Of a stretch of 64,000 nucleotides of DNA, positions 11,210 to 20,729 are shown in pieces. Position 1 is the stretch's first letter. Each line of letters begins with the position of its first letter. Under the pieces are notes generated by a model. The model was not told the DNA's origin. It was given only the letters and a program-made list of their open reading frames with translations, and searched no databases. Made by a program: the position numbers and the translations under genes. Origin of the DNA: Acidobacteriota bacterium (GTDB taxonomy: Bacteria > Acidobacteriota > Terriglobia > Terriglobales > Acidobacteriaceae); the NCBI GenBank assembly GCA_021781495.1, contig JAJXWS010000002.1, positions 48,594 to 112,593 on the forward strand, given 5' to 3'.

Positions 11210-12676
11210 TTGTCCAGCGAAACCAAGCCCACGCAAACATATGTTGAGAAGCCGAAGTCGCTCGTTGAGTTGCGGGCAGGGATCACCTCCGGCGCTGTGA
11301 AGGCGGCCGATCTGGCGGCGGGCTACTACGATCGCATCGCGGCCGTGAATCCCCACCTCAACGTCTACCTGAGCCTGACGAAAGAGCGCGCGATGGAGCA
11401 GGCGGCGCATGTGGATGCGGCCGCAGCCAAGGGCGATCCGCTTGGTCCGCTGGCGGGTATCCCAGTGGGCATCAAGGATGTTCTGGTGATGAAGGATGCT
11501 CCGTCGACCGCCGGATCAAAGATTCTGGAGGGATACCGTCCCCCTTACGACGCAACGTCTGTTGCCCGGCTGGAGGCTGCCGGAGCCGTCCTGCTGGGTA
11601 AGGTGAACTGCGATGAGTTCGCCATGGGGTCCTCCAACGAGAACTCCGCCTATGGGGCGGTGCGCAATCCCGTCGATACGGAGCGCGTTCCCGGCGGATC
11701 GAGCGGCGGCTCGGCGGCGGCGGTGGCTGCCAACCTGGCGGTTGCCACGCTGGGAACGGATACAGGCGGCTCCATTCGCCAGCCAGCCAGCTTTTGCGGA
11801 GTAGTGGGGGTTCTGCCGACGTATGGCCGCGTCTCCCGTTACGGGTTGATTGCCTTTGCCTCATCCCTGGATCGTGTCGGGCCCTTTGCCGCGAATGTGC
11901 GCGATGCTGCCACGCTGCTGGGAATCGTTGCAGGTCATGACCCCAAGGATGCCACCAGCTCTCCGGCGCCTGTCCCGGACTACGCGGCAGAGAGTGACAA
12001 GCCGGTTGAGGGGCTCAGAATTGGCATCCCCGCGGAGTATTTTGGCGAGGGGCTGGATCCGGAGGTGCGCGCCGCGGTGGAGCGGGGCATTGAGGATCTG
12101 AAGAGCGCGGGCTGCAGCGTGAAGCCTGTTTCGCTGCCCCATACGCGCTACGCCATCCCCACGTATTACCTGGTGGCTACGGCCGAGGCCAGCGCGAATC
12201 TGGCCCGATTTGACGGGGTGCGCTATGGCTACCGGTCTCCCGCGTCGGAAAGCCTGGCGGCGATGTACCGGCACTCCCGCGACGAGGCCTTCGGGGCAGA
12301 GGTGAAGCGGCGCATTCTGCTGGGTACGTATGCGCTTTCCGCTGGGTATTACGACGCCTACTATCTGAAGGCGCAGCAGGTGCGTCGCCTGCTGGCGGAG
12401 GAATTCCTGCGCGCTTTTGCTGACGTGGATGCCATTGTGACGCCCACGGCGCCCATGCCGGCATTCAAGCTGGACGAGAAGACCGGCGACCCATTGGCCA
12501 TGTATCTGGCGGACATTTATACGGTGACGGCAAGCCTGGCGGGCATCTGCGGGGTGAATGTTCCCTGCGGCACAACGGCGGCGGGGCTTCCGGTGGGCAT
12601 GCAGGTATTGGCTGCGCACCTGAACGAGGGCACAGCCTTCCGTGTGGCGCGGGCCGTGGAAGCCGCGCAGGGTTGA
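11210..12676 (+). CDS. gatA: Asp-tRNA(Asn)/Glu-tRNA(Gln) amidotransferase subunit A
   Basis: Amidase signature GGSSGGSAAAVAANLAVATLGTDTGGSIRQPASFCG; TTG start at 11210 with AGGAAGG upstream (tracked ORF opens at 11168). Confidence 0.95.
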   Translation: MSSETKPTQTYVEKPKSLVELRAGITSGAVKAADLAAGYYDRIAAVNPHLNVYLSLTKERAMEQAAHVDAAAAKGDPLGPLAGIPVGIKDVLVMKDAPSTAGSKILEGYRPPYDATSVARLEAAGAVLLGKVNCDEFAMGSSNENSAYGAVRNPVDTERVPGGSSGGSAAAVAANLAVATLGTDTGGSIRQPASFCGVVGVLPTYGRVSRYGLIAFASSLDRVGPFAANVRDAATLLGIVAGHDPKDATSSPAPVPDYAAESDKPVEGLRIGIPAEYFGEGLDPEVRAAVERGIEDLKSAGCSVKPVSLPHTRYAIPTYYLVATAEASANLARFDGVRYGYRSPASESLAAMYRHSRDEAFGAEVKRRILLGTYALSAGYYDAYYLKAQQVRRLLAEEFLRAFADVDAIVTPTAPMPAFKLDEKTGDPLAMYLADIYTVTASLAGICGVNVPCGTTAAGLPVGMQVLAAHLNEGTAFRVARAVEAAQG

Positions 12677-12683
12677 GCCGGCC

Positions 12684-13421
12684 ATGCGAGCGCGCCGGGT
12701 ATTCGGTTCTTGCACGATTGTTGCAGCAGCATTGTTGTTAACGCTGCCCGCCTGTGCTGTGCGCAAATCGCACGCCGTCTTTCTGGGTGCGGTGAAGAAG
12801 GTGCCGTACTCCAGGGCCGGCGATCCTGCGGGGGCGGCTGCGGGCGAAACAGAGTTGAGGATACGTGCGCTGGTCGTCGACGGACAGCTGAAGGAATGGA
12901 CAACCGGCAATGCGCATGACGTGACGGACCGGAGTTTTGTGGTGCGTCGCGCCTTGCGATTGAATGACGCCCTGCCTGCAGAGGGAGAGAGCGCGGCGGC
13001 TGCTCAGAAATCGGGGCAGTGGGTATGGCAGCGCGGGCCCTGGCTGCTGGTGGATCGCATGACCGGGCATATTACAGCGCTGAAGCTGCCGGATTATGAT
13101 CCCGGTGTAAGCCAGCTAAGCTGGTTTCGCGACTACGCGGCGTACTGCGGCGTGACCGCGAGCGGAAAGAGCCTGTACGCCGTGGTGGCGCAGCTGGCCG
13201 TGCGCAAGCCGGTGCTGGCCAAAAAGCTGGCGCCGTTTGACGTGGCCAATCACCCGGTGCCGGAGTGCGACCTGCCGCAGTGGCAGCGCGAGCCTCTGCG
13301 GATTACCTTCCATCCCGCTGGCCGGGACGCGGTAAGCTACGACATTGTTCCCGGCTCGGCCGTGCTGGTGGAAGACGCCGGCGATGACTCGGATGCCGCG
13401 CCGGCGGCAAAATCCAATTGA
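12684..13421 (+). CDS. Predicted lipoprotein of unknown function
   Basis: ATG start; signal peptide with LPAC lipobox; ORF opens at 12642. Confidence 0.65.
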   Translation: MRARRVFGSCTIVAAALLLTLPACAVRKSHAVFLGAVKKVPYSRAGDPAGAAAGETELRIRALVVDGQLKEWTTGNAHDVTDRSFVVRRALRLNDALPAEGESAAAAQKSGQWVWQRGPWLLVDRMTGHITALKLPDYDPGVSQLSWFRDYAAYCGVTASGKSLYAVVAQLAVRKPVLAKKLAPFDVANHPVPECDLPQWQREPLRITFHPAGRDAVSYDIVPGSAVLVEDAGDDSDAAPAAKSN

Positions 13422-13439
13422 TTCAGGACGGGGGCTTGC

Positions 13440-14027
13440 GTGGAATCGCTGGAGGAGCTGCTGACGAAGGCTGAGACGGCGCACGGACACCTGTGTGCTG
13501 GTCAGATTCTGGGCGTGCGAATGGCGATGCTGGCTCTTGCACGGCTTGGAATCGAGGACCCGTGCGGCGCGGATCGCAAGCGACTGGTGACCTTTGTGGA
13601 GATTGATCGCTGCGCTACAGATGCGATTGCGCTGGTGACGGGCTGCCGGCTGGGAAAACGTACGCTCAAATTTCGCGACTGGGGCAAAATGGCCGCCACC
13701 TTTGTGGATCTGACGACGGGCCGCGCGCTGCGCGTGGTGGCGCTGGAGAGTTCCCGGGAGCTGGCGCAGGCGTTGTATCCCCACGTTGAGGGCAAGGGGA
13801 AACAGCAAATGCTGGCCTACCGCGAGCTTGCGGACGAGCAGCTGTTCCGGGAGCAGTGGGTGAAGGTTTCTGTGGACCCGGGTGAGCTGCCGGGGCAGCG
13901 CGGCGACCGCCAGATTTGTCCGCGTTGCGGCGAGGGCGTGAATTTTGGCAGGTTTGAGGAGGTGGCGGGGGAGAAGCTCTGCCTGAGCTGTGCTCGCCCA
14001 GGGGTGCGCTACTGGCAGCCGGAATAG
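13440..14027 (+). CDS. FmdE-like protein with C-terminal zinc-ribbon
   Basis: HGHLCAGQILGVRMAMLAL and VEIDRCATDAIALVTGCRLGKRTLKFRDWGKMAATFVD typical of FmdE; CPRCGEG..CLSC zinc knuckle. Confidence 0.82.
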   Translation: MESLEELLTKAETAHGHLCAGQILGVRMAMLALARLGIEDPCGADRKRLVTFVEIDRCATDAIALVTGCRLGKRTLKFRDWGKMAATFVDLTTGRALRVVALESSRELAQALYPHVEGKGKQQMLAYRELADEQLFREQWVKVSVDPGELPGQRGDRQICPRCGEGVNFGRFEEVAGEKLCLSCARPGVRYWQPE

Positions 14028-14081
14028 GCTGGAATTGCGACTGCGGATGCGGGCGAGGCTGAGCGAGCAATGCGCATCAAC

Positions 14082-14106
14082 TTTTAACAAATGGTTTTAA
14101 CAAATG
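14082..14106 (+). repeat. Tandem direct repeat TTTTAACAAATG x2 (period 13 bp)
   Basis: 14082-14093 and 14095-14106 identical. Confidence 0.9.
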
Positions 14107-14223
14107 CTCCGAATCCAGCAGGCGGCAGGGAAAAAGGGGCCAGAAATCGCGTCGGGAGCGGGCGATTCCGGTCATTCGCAGGGAGCAGGGCATTGCCGAG
14201 GGCTGCGCGGCTGGCGGAGCTCC

Positions 14224-14256
14224 TTGACACACGGCAGTCTGCACGTTTCTTATCTT
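14224..14256 (+). promoter_or_regulatory. Candidate sigma-70 promoter upstream of yajC
   Basis: Perfect TTGACA at 14224-14229; weak AT-rich -10 candidates (TCTTAT/TATCTT) 18-21 nt downstream. Confidence 0.35.
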
Positions 14257-14555
14257 GCTAGGCCTTCTTTCGGACTCCGGTGGAGATGTGCGCAGTGCAG
14301 ACTGCGTGGCGTATCCGGTCGGTTTCCGGGTAAGGCTGTGTCGAACAGGAAGCAGACGGTAGCTGGGTTCTTGGTTCAAAGCGGGCGCGGGGCTGAGCTC
14401 CAGTTGCCGGCGCGCGGCAACCGGGCCCTCCTCCAGAGCCTGACCGGACTCATCCGGCTATCAGGTACATTCCCGGAGACAAATCTCTTCTCAGGCGCCC
14501 GGCCTCAGGCCGTGTACGCCTGTACCTCAGGCGGCAGCATTCACTGTGGCCGGGG
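14234..14555 (+). ncRNA. Candidate structured leader or ncRNA upstream of yajC (unassigned)
   Basis: Noncoding gap with 11-bp perfect inverted repeat (14234-14244/14295-14305), hairpins at 14404-14420 and 14439-14465, and 7-bp stem 14498-14504/14548-14554 just before the yajC RBS. Confidence 0.4.
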
Positions 14556-14571
14556 TGAGTAAAGGACGATT

Positions 14572-14898
14572 GTGGCAACGAGTTTTGCATTGTTGGCGGG
14601 AGGGCCCGTCGGGGGGAGCGGAAGCTCGATACCGATGCTTCTGCCCTTGCTGTTGATTCCGGTTCTGTATCTGGTGATGATTCGCCCTCAGCAGAAAAGG
14701 CAAAAGCAGTGGCAGCAGATGCTGGCCGGCATCAAGGCGGGCGATCGCGTGACCACTGCCGGCGGTATTCGCGGTACGATTCTTTCCATCAAGGACGACG
14801 TCATCATCATCCGTGTGGCGCCGGACAATCTGAAGCTGGAAGTGGCCAAGAATGCGATTGCATCCGTGACTACCCAGGAAAGCTCTTCAGACTCCTGA
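14572..14898 (+). CDS. yajC: Preprotein translocase subunit YajC
   Basis: YLVMIRPQQKRQKQWQQMLAGIKAGDRVTTAGGIRGTI; upstream of secD. Confidence 0.94.
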   Translation: MATSFALLAGGPVGGSGSSIPMLLPLLLIPVLYLVMIRPQQKRQKQWQQMLAGIKAGDRVTTAGGIRGTILSIKDDVIIIRVAPDNLKLEVAKNAIASVTTQESSSDS

Positions 14899-14944
14899 AT
14901 TCCGGGTTGGATTTTAGCGCTTTGAAACATAGAGAAACGGGACA

Positions 14945-16561
14945 ATGAAGAAGAATCTCAACGGCAAGATTGCAGCAATCATTGCGATCCTGGTGTTTTT
15001 CGTTTACGGCATTTTTGGCATTCCTTCCGGCCTTTCCGGCAAGGCGCTGATGGCAGGGATGACCAAGCGAATTCACCTCGGTCTTGATCTTCGTGGCGGG
15101 GCGCACCTGATTTTGCAGGTGGTGGTGTCTGAGGCAGTCAGCGCAGAGACGGATAACACGGTAGCTCGTCTTCAGCAGGATCTGAAGACGGCCCACCTGG
15201 GCTTTTCGCAGGTGTACAAGCCCGATCCTAAGTCGCCCCAGGTAATTCGTATTGAAGGAACCGACCCGACGCAGTCTGGCACGGTGCGGTCCACGCTGGA
15301 TTCCAAGTACTCGAATGAGTACGACCTGGCGGGCGGCGGTGGCGAGAACACCTGGATGCTGACCATGAAGCCGAGCGTTGAGTCGGCGCTGGAAAAGAAG
15401 ACCGTCGAGCAGGCGATTGAGACGATTCGGGATCGCGTGGATACGCTGGGCGTGAGCGAGCCGGTCATCCAGGAGTACGGTCTGGGCGCCAACCAGATTC
15501 TGGTCGAGCTGCCCGGCATCGATGATCTGGACCGCGTGAAGAGCATTATCCAGTCCACGGCGCGCCTTGAGATTCATGCCGTGGTGGGTGGCCCCTATCC
15601 CGACGAGCAGGCCGCGCTGGCGAGCGTTGGCGGCACCCTGCCTCCGGATGAAGAGCTGGTGCATGGCTCCGGGGCATTGGCGACTGGATCGGATGCGGAC
15701 AGTGTCTATGTTCTGCAGCGGGTTTCGATTGTGGCGGGCAGTGATTTTCGCTCGGCTGACCCCGGGACGGACCAGAATGGCCTGCGCAACGTGCGCTTTA
15801 CGCTGACCAATGAGGCGGGCGACCGCTTCTATGCGTATACGAGCCAGAACGTGGGCCGCAGCATGGCGGTGGTTCTGGGCGGCCGGGTGCGTGAGGTCGC
15901 CAACATCAAGAGCGCCATCCGCGATTCGGGCGAGATTTCAGGCAGCTTCAGCGCGGATGAAGTTGAGATTCTGTCCAAGATGCTGCGCACGGGCGCGCTG
16001 CCGGCCTCGCTGAACTACCTTGAGGATCGCACGGTAGGTGCTTCGCTGGGTGCCGACTCCATTCGCGAAGGCGTGACGGCGGCGGTGGTGGGCGTGCTGC
16101 TGGTGATGGTCTTCATGCTGGTGTACTATCGCGGCGCCGGCATCAACGCCGATCTGGCTCTTCTGCTGAACCTGATTATTCTGCTGGGCTTCATGGGCTT
16201 CTCAACGGCAACGCTTACGCTGCCGGGAATCGCAGGCGTCATCCTGACCATTGGTATGGGCGTGGACTCGAATGTGCTGATCTTTGAGCGCATCCGGGAA
16301 GAGGTCCGCGCAGGCAAGGCTGCAGCAGCCGCCGTGGACCAGGGATTCGCTCACGCATGGGTGACGATTATTGATACTCACGTAACCACGATTGTTTCGG
16401 CCGCGATCCTGTTCCTGTTCGGCACAGGGCCGGTAAAGGGTTTTGCGACGACGCTGACCTTTGGTCTGCTGGCAAACCTGTTTACGGCAGTCTATGTTTC
16501 GCGGGTCATCTTCGACGCTCATCTGAACAAGATGAAGCCGGGAGAGATGGTTTCAATCTAG
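14945..16561 (+). CDS. secD: Protein translocase subunit SecD
   Basis: RIHLGLDLRGGAHLILQV; DTLGVSEPVIQEYG; IGMGVDSNVLIFERIREE. Confidence 0.96.
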   Translation: MKKNLNGKIAAIIAILVFFVYGIFGIPSGLSGKALMAGMTKRIHLGLDLRGGAHLILQVVVSEAVSAETDNTVARLQQDLKTAHLGFSQVYKPDPKSPQVIRIEGTDPTQSGTVRSTLDSKYSNEYDLAGGGGENTWMLTMKPSVESALEKKTVEQAIETIRDRVDTLGVSEPVIQEYGLGANQILVELPGIDDLDRVKSIIQSTARLEIHAVVGGPYPDEQAALASVGGTLPPDEELVHGSGALATGSDADSVYVLQRVSIVAGSDFRSADPGTDQNGLRNVRFTLTNEAGDRFYAYTSQNVGRSMAVVLGGRVREVANIKSAIRDSGEISGSFSADEVEILSKMLRTGALPASLNYLEDRTVGASLGADSIREGVTAAVVGVLLVMVFMLVYYRGAGINADLALLLNLIILLGFMGFSTATLTLPGIAGVILTIGMGVDSNVLIFERIREEVRAGKAAAAAVDQGFAHAWVTIIDTHVTTIVSAAILFLFGTGPVKGFATTLTFGLLANLFTAVYVSRVIFDAHLNKMKPGEMVSI

Positions 16562-16650
16562 GATTCGGAACGATAACTGTCCGCATGGCTGTGCGGAACA
16601 CATGACATGCTGAGGCCGATGGCCTCAGCCCTCAGGAAGGCAGAAAACCA

Positions 16651-17613
16651 GTGGAACTGTTTCACGGCGCAAATGTCGATTGGCTGGGGAAGAAGTGGTA
16701 CTTCCTCGGCTTTTCCTTGATTTTCAGCATTGCCGGTGTCGTTTCGATGGGTTGGCACTGGGCCCACATTGGCAGTCCTGTCCCGCTGGGCGTGGACTTT
16801 AAGGGCGGAACGCAGGTCCAGGTGCAGTTTACGCAGTCGCCGGACATCAACAAGATCCGCTCTGCCATGGATGCTGCAGGCATACGGGATGCGCGCATTC
16901 AGGCTTTTGGCCAAGCCACAAATAACGAGGTGCTCCTCAGCCTGCCGGAGCAGACCAACGAGACGACTCTGGACACGGGACGGGAGCGAATCGTCAATGC
17001 GCTGCACGCGCAGTATGACAACCCCTTTACGGTACGAAATGTTCAGGTGGTAGGTCCCACCGTAGGCCAGCAACTGGAGCGGCAGGCCGGCCTTGCCACG
17101 TTGTATTCGCTGCTGGGAATGCTGGTATATCTGTGGTTCCGCTTCCAACTCATCTACGGCGTTGCCGCGGTGGTGGCCGTGTTCCATGACACGCTGATCA
17201 CGATCGGCGCATTTGCACTCACCAATCAGGAGATCAGCCTAACGGTGATTGCTGCGATTCTGACGCTCGTCGGCTACTCGATGAATGACACGATCGTTGT
17301 GTTTGACCGCATCCGCGAGAACCTTCGACTGACGCGGCGCGAGCCTTTGCCGGACCTGGTGAACAGAAGCATCAACCAGACGCTGAGCCGAACTGTCCTC
17401 ACATCCGGCTTGACATTTCTTACCGTGCTCTCGTTGTATATCTTCGGCGGTCAAGTGCTGCGCGGATTTTCCTTTGCGCTCGTCATCGGCATTTTGATTG
17501 GGACCTATTCGTCCATCGCAGTAGCAGCACCGATGCTGGTGGCATGGCAGGAATGGCGGGCAAAGGGGGGCAAGGTAACTGCCCTGCCGGCCGCAAAAAG
17601 GGCAAGAGTTTAG
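16651..17613 (+). CDS. secF: Protein translocase subunit SecF
   Basis: GVDFKGGTQVQVQF; LVGYSMNDTIVVFDRIRENLR; SINQTLSRTVLTS. Confidence 0.96.
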   Translation: MELFHGANVDWLGKKWYFLGFSLIFSIAGVVSMGWHWAHIGSPVPLGVDFKGGTQVQVQFTQSPDINKIRSAMDAAGIRDARIQAFGQATNNEVLLSLPEQTNETTLDTGRERIVNALHAQYDNPFTVRNVQVVGPTVGQQLERQAGLATLYSLLGMLVYLWFRFQLIYGVAAVVAVFHDTLITIGAFALTNQEISLTVIAAILTLVGYSMNDTIVVFDRIRENLRLTRREPLPDLVNRSINQTLSRTVLTSGLTFLTVLSLYIFGGQVLRGFSFALVIGILIGTYSSIAVAAPMLVAWQEWRAKGGKVTALPAAKRARV

Positions 17614-17650
17614 GGATTTTCGGCGTTTTATGGCGTGTTCGCAAAGTCCT

Positions 17651-17680
17651 TTGCAAGTCCGACGGTTGTTCTGATATAGA
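17651..17680 (+). promoter_or_regulatory. Candidate sigma-70 promoter with extended -10 upstream of tonB
   Basis: TTGCAA-N18-TATAGA with TGa extended -10; within an 8-bp inverted repeat GCGTGTTC (17633-17640)/GAACACGC (17683-17690). Confidence 0.4.
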
Positions 17681-17777
17681 AGGAACACGCTTTGTGGTAG
17701 CGTTTTGATGCCCGGGAACATTTCAAGTTCTGGCGGTGTCTAAGTAGAGGTAACCAACACCCGATTCGAGGCTGGCC

Positions 17778-18497
17778 ATGTTTGAAGATTCCACGTTTGA
17801 ATCCGGAAATAGGATCAAGAGCAAGAGCAAGTATTGGATGATGGTCACATTCATCACCAATGGTTCCATCTTGCTGCTTCTGATCCTGATTCCGCTGATC
17901 TATCCCGAGGCGCTGCCGAAGGCTGCCATGCAGACCCTCCTGGTGGCTCCGCCGCCGCCACCGCCGCCACCGCCACCGCCGCCGCCGCCAGAGGTGCACG
18001 TGGTGCATGTGCAGTCGGAGATGATGAACAACCAGCTGACGGCCCCGACACGCATTCCGCACGACATCAAGATGGTCGCTGAGAAGGAAGCGCCGCCGTC
18101 CAGCTTTGGTGTGGCCGGCATGGAAGGCTTGGGTGGTTCAGGTGGTGGTGTTCTCGGCAGCGTTTTTGGCAATGAGAACAGGCCGAAGGTTCAGGCTGCT
18201 GCGCCCAAGAAAGTCGCTATCTCGGCCGGTGTTGCTCAGGGCATGTTGATCCAGAGGACCATGCCGGTCTATCCGCCGATCGCCAAGGCCGCTCGCGTCT
18301 CCGGTACTGTGATTCTGCAGGCCACGATTTCGAAGGCGGGCACGATTACCAATTTGCGTGTCATCAGCGGGCCGGCCATGCTGCAGCAGGCGGCAATGGA
18401 TGCAGTACGGTCCTGGCGTTATCGGCCTTATCTGCTCAATAACGAGCCTGTTGAGGTGGAGACCACCATCAACGTGATCTTCACCCTCGGTGGATGA
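17778..18497 (+). CDS. tonB: Energy transducer TonB family protein
   Basis: N-terminal TM, Pro14 run, C-terminal TonB domain (YPPIAKAARVSGTVILQATISKAGTITNLRVISGP..W RYRPYLLNNEPVEVETTINVIF). Confidence 0.9.
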   Translation: MFEDSTFESGNRIKSKSKYWMMVTFITNGSILLLLILIPLIYPEALPKAAMQTLLVAPPPPPPPPPPPPPPEVHVVHVQSEMMNNQLTAPTRIPHDIKMVAEKEAPPSSFGVAGMEGLGGSGGGVLGSVFGNENRPKVQAAAPKKVAISAGVAQGMLIQRTMPVYPPIAKAARVSGTVILQATISKAGTITNLRVISGPAMLQQAAMDAVRSWRYRPYLLNNEPVEVETTINVIFTLGG

Positions 18498-18633
18498 GGC
18501 TTTCCTGAACCTTCTTTACGCGCATAAGGAAGGGGCATGCTTTTGATCGGAATGCGAATCCGGAAAGAGCCGCATTCTCAGTAACCGCAACACGGTTGTA
18601 TTTCACAAGAAACTCCTTAGGAGGAAAGATTCA

Positions 18634-19374
18634 GTGATTCTCGCTCAGCTTGCACACTTCGCTTCGCACACGGTCAGCAGCCTGGCACTCTTTCAGGAAG
18701 AGCAGACAGTTAGCTTCAGCCCCATGGGGTTGTGGCAGCACATGGGATGGCTGGCTCGCGCCGTTGCCATCATTCTCTTCATCGAATCGATCTGGTCGCT
18801 GGCCGTGATGATCGATCGTTACCTGTACTTCTCTGCAGCCCGCAAGCAGTCGCGTGAGTTCGCTCCCAAGGTTGCCGGCGCACTGAAGGACAGCAAGCTG
18901 GAAGAGGCCATCAAGATTGCCGACCGTAACAAGAAGTCCCACCTCGCCGAGGTTGTGACTGCCGGTCTGCAGGAGTTCCGCGCCTCTGCCGGTACCGCCA
19001 CGGAGAGCACCATAGAGAGTTCGCAGCGCGCCCTGGAGCGTGCCGAGGCTATCGTTCACGCCAAGCTGAAGAGGGGCCTCAGCGTTCTAGCCACCATCGG
19101 CTCGACTGCTCCCTTCGTCGGACTGTTCGGAACGGTCGTCGGCATTCTGAACGCCTTCCAGCAGATCGCCACCCAGAAGACCTCCGGTATCGGCGCCGTC
19201 GCGGGCGGTATCTCTGAGGCCCTGGTTACCACGGCATTCGGCCTGCTCGTAGCCATCCCGGCCGTTATGGCGTTCAATTACTTCACCGGACGTGTCGAAG
19301 CCTTCGACGTGGAGATGGACAACTCCTCCAGCGAGCTTATCGACTACTTCATCAAGCAGAGCAGCAAGCGCTAA
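18634..19374 (+). CDS. exbB: MotA/TolQ/ExbB proton channel family protein
   Basis: LSVLATIGSTAPFVGLFGTVVGILNAFQ; AVAGGISEALVTTAFGLLVAIPAVMAFNYF; AGGAGG RBS. Confidence 0.93.
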   Translation: MILAQLAHFASHTVSSLALFQEEQTVSFSPMGLWQHMGWLARAVAIILFIESIWSLAVMIDRYLYFSAARKQSREFAPKVAGALKDSKLEEAIKIADRNKKSHLAEVVTAGLQEFRASAGTATESTIESSQRALERAEAIVHAKLKRGLSVLATIGSTAPFVGLFGTVVGILNAFQQIATQKTSGIGAVAGGISEALVTTAFGLLVAIPAVMAFNYFTGRVEAFDVEMDNSSSELIDYFIKQSSKR

Positions 19375-19530
19375 AACAGCGTAGCAAACGGCTTGAGCGG
19401 GAAGCTGTGAGGCCAGGAGAGGGCCCAAATCTCTCTCCTGACCTCGGTTTCTAACTCGTGCCAGCTCCACTACACAAGAGCAGAACCGGAAGCCATCCGG
19501 AAGAAAATTCAAAGGCATGGAGCCTAATCA

Positions 19531-19971
19531 ATGGCAATCTCAGTTCGTAACGAAGGAAGCAAGATCAACTCCAACATCAACGTGACACCCATGGTGGACG
19601 TGATGCTGGTGCTTTTGATCATCTTCATGGTCATTACCCCCATGCTCCAGAACAAGGTGGCAGTCGATATGGCCAAGGTGGAAAACGCCGTTGCCATGCC
19701 GGACGCCGACAAGGAAGATGCCATCGTTGTTGCCGTCACGCGGGACGGAGGCGTATTCCTGGGGCAGGACAAGATCGCAACCAGCGAACTTGGCAACCGG
19801 GTTCGCGACAAACTGGCCGATACGCCAGGAAAGACAATCTACGTCCGCGCAGATGCACGCGCGCAGTTCCGCGCGGTTGAAGATGCCATCGATGCAGTTC
19901 GTACGGCCGGCGTGGATGAAGTGGGCTTGTTGACGCAGAAGAAGGAAGGAAACCTCGCGGGCGGCGAGTAA
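19531..19971 (+). CDS. exbD: ExbD/TolR biopolymer transport protein
   Basis: SNINVTPMVDVMLVLLIIFMVITPML. Confidence 0.93.
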   Translation: MAISVRNEGSKINSNINVTPMVDVMLVLLIIFMVITPMLQNKVAVDMAKVENAVAMPDADKEDAIVVAVTRDGGVFLGQDKIATSELGNRVRDKLADTPGKTIYVRADARAQFRAVEDAIDAVRTAGVDEVGLLTQKKEGNLAGGE

Positions 19972-20027
19972 TCCACTTTTTTGCGCTGTCTCTTTAACGA
20001 TTTGCAGGAAACGAGGAGTTTTAAGCC

Positions 20028-20465
20028 ATGGCAATGACAACTGGAGGCGGGGGAGGTTACTCGTCCGACATCAATGTTACGCCCATGATCGACATCTTGC
20101 TGGTGCTGCTGATCATTTTCATGGTCATCGTGCCGGTGACGCCGAAGGGGTTGGAAGCACTGGTTCCGCAGCCGCCAAAGAACCCGCAGCAGCAGCAGCA
20201 GCCGAACGATCGTACGATCGTGGTGCAGGTTATGTACCGCGCGGGCCAGGCGCCCACGTACAAGATCAATGAGACGGATGTTGCCAAGTCTGAATTGCTG
20301 GCGAAGCTGACCGAAATCTATGCAAATCGCGCAGAGCGTGTCATGTTTGTTCGCGGCGACGACGATCTCGACTTCCGCTATGTGGCGGATGTAATCGACA
20401 TCGCGAAATCAGCCAACGTGGATCACATAGGACTGATGACGCCGAAGATTCAGGCTGGCCAGTAA
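20028..20465 (+). CDS. exbD: ExbD/TolR biopolymer transport protein (second copy)
   Basis: SDINVTPMIDILLVLLIIFMVIVPV. Confidence 0.93.
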   Translation: MAMTTGGGGGYSSDINVTPMIDILLVLLIIFMVIVPVTPKGLEALVPQPPKNPQQQQQPNDRTIVVQVMYRAGQAPTYKINETDVAKSELLAKLTEIYANRAERVMFVRGDDDLDFRYVADVIDIAKSANVDHIGLMTPKIQAGQ

Positions 20466-20729
20466 TCGTGCCTCTTTGATGCGGTTCCTGTGCGGGAACC
20501 GCAGCGAATGCCTTGAGGGGGCACGCGGAGTAAACGCAGCGCAGCGAGCTGGATCCTACCTGGAGCGGTTTGCAGCAGACAGGAACCCTTCCACGGCAGG
20601 CAGCTATGCTGGCGCGATAACAAGAGTACAATTCTGCCATCCTGGTTTCGGTATCACCTGCCCGCGGCCAGATGCTTTAGATTCCAGGCGCGCAACCGAT
20701 AGGCACGACCTGAAGGAGAAGAAACGAAC

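Noticed and set aside
14234-14555. Considered as RNase P RNA, tmRNA, SRP RNA or 6S RNA
   Set aside because: Hallmark sequences (GAGGAAAGTCC, tRNA-like ends, SRP GGAA loop) not seen; 6S cannot be excluded by eye, so left unassigned.
14104-14562. 152-aa ORF upstream of yajC
   Set aside because: Composition not protein-like, overlaps dense inverted repeats; region treated as noncoding.
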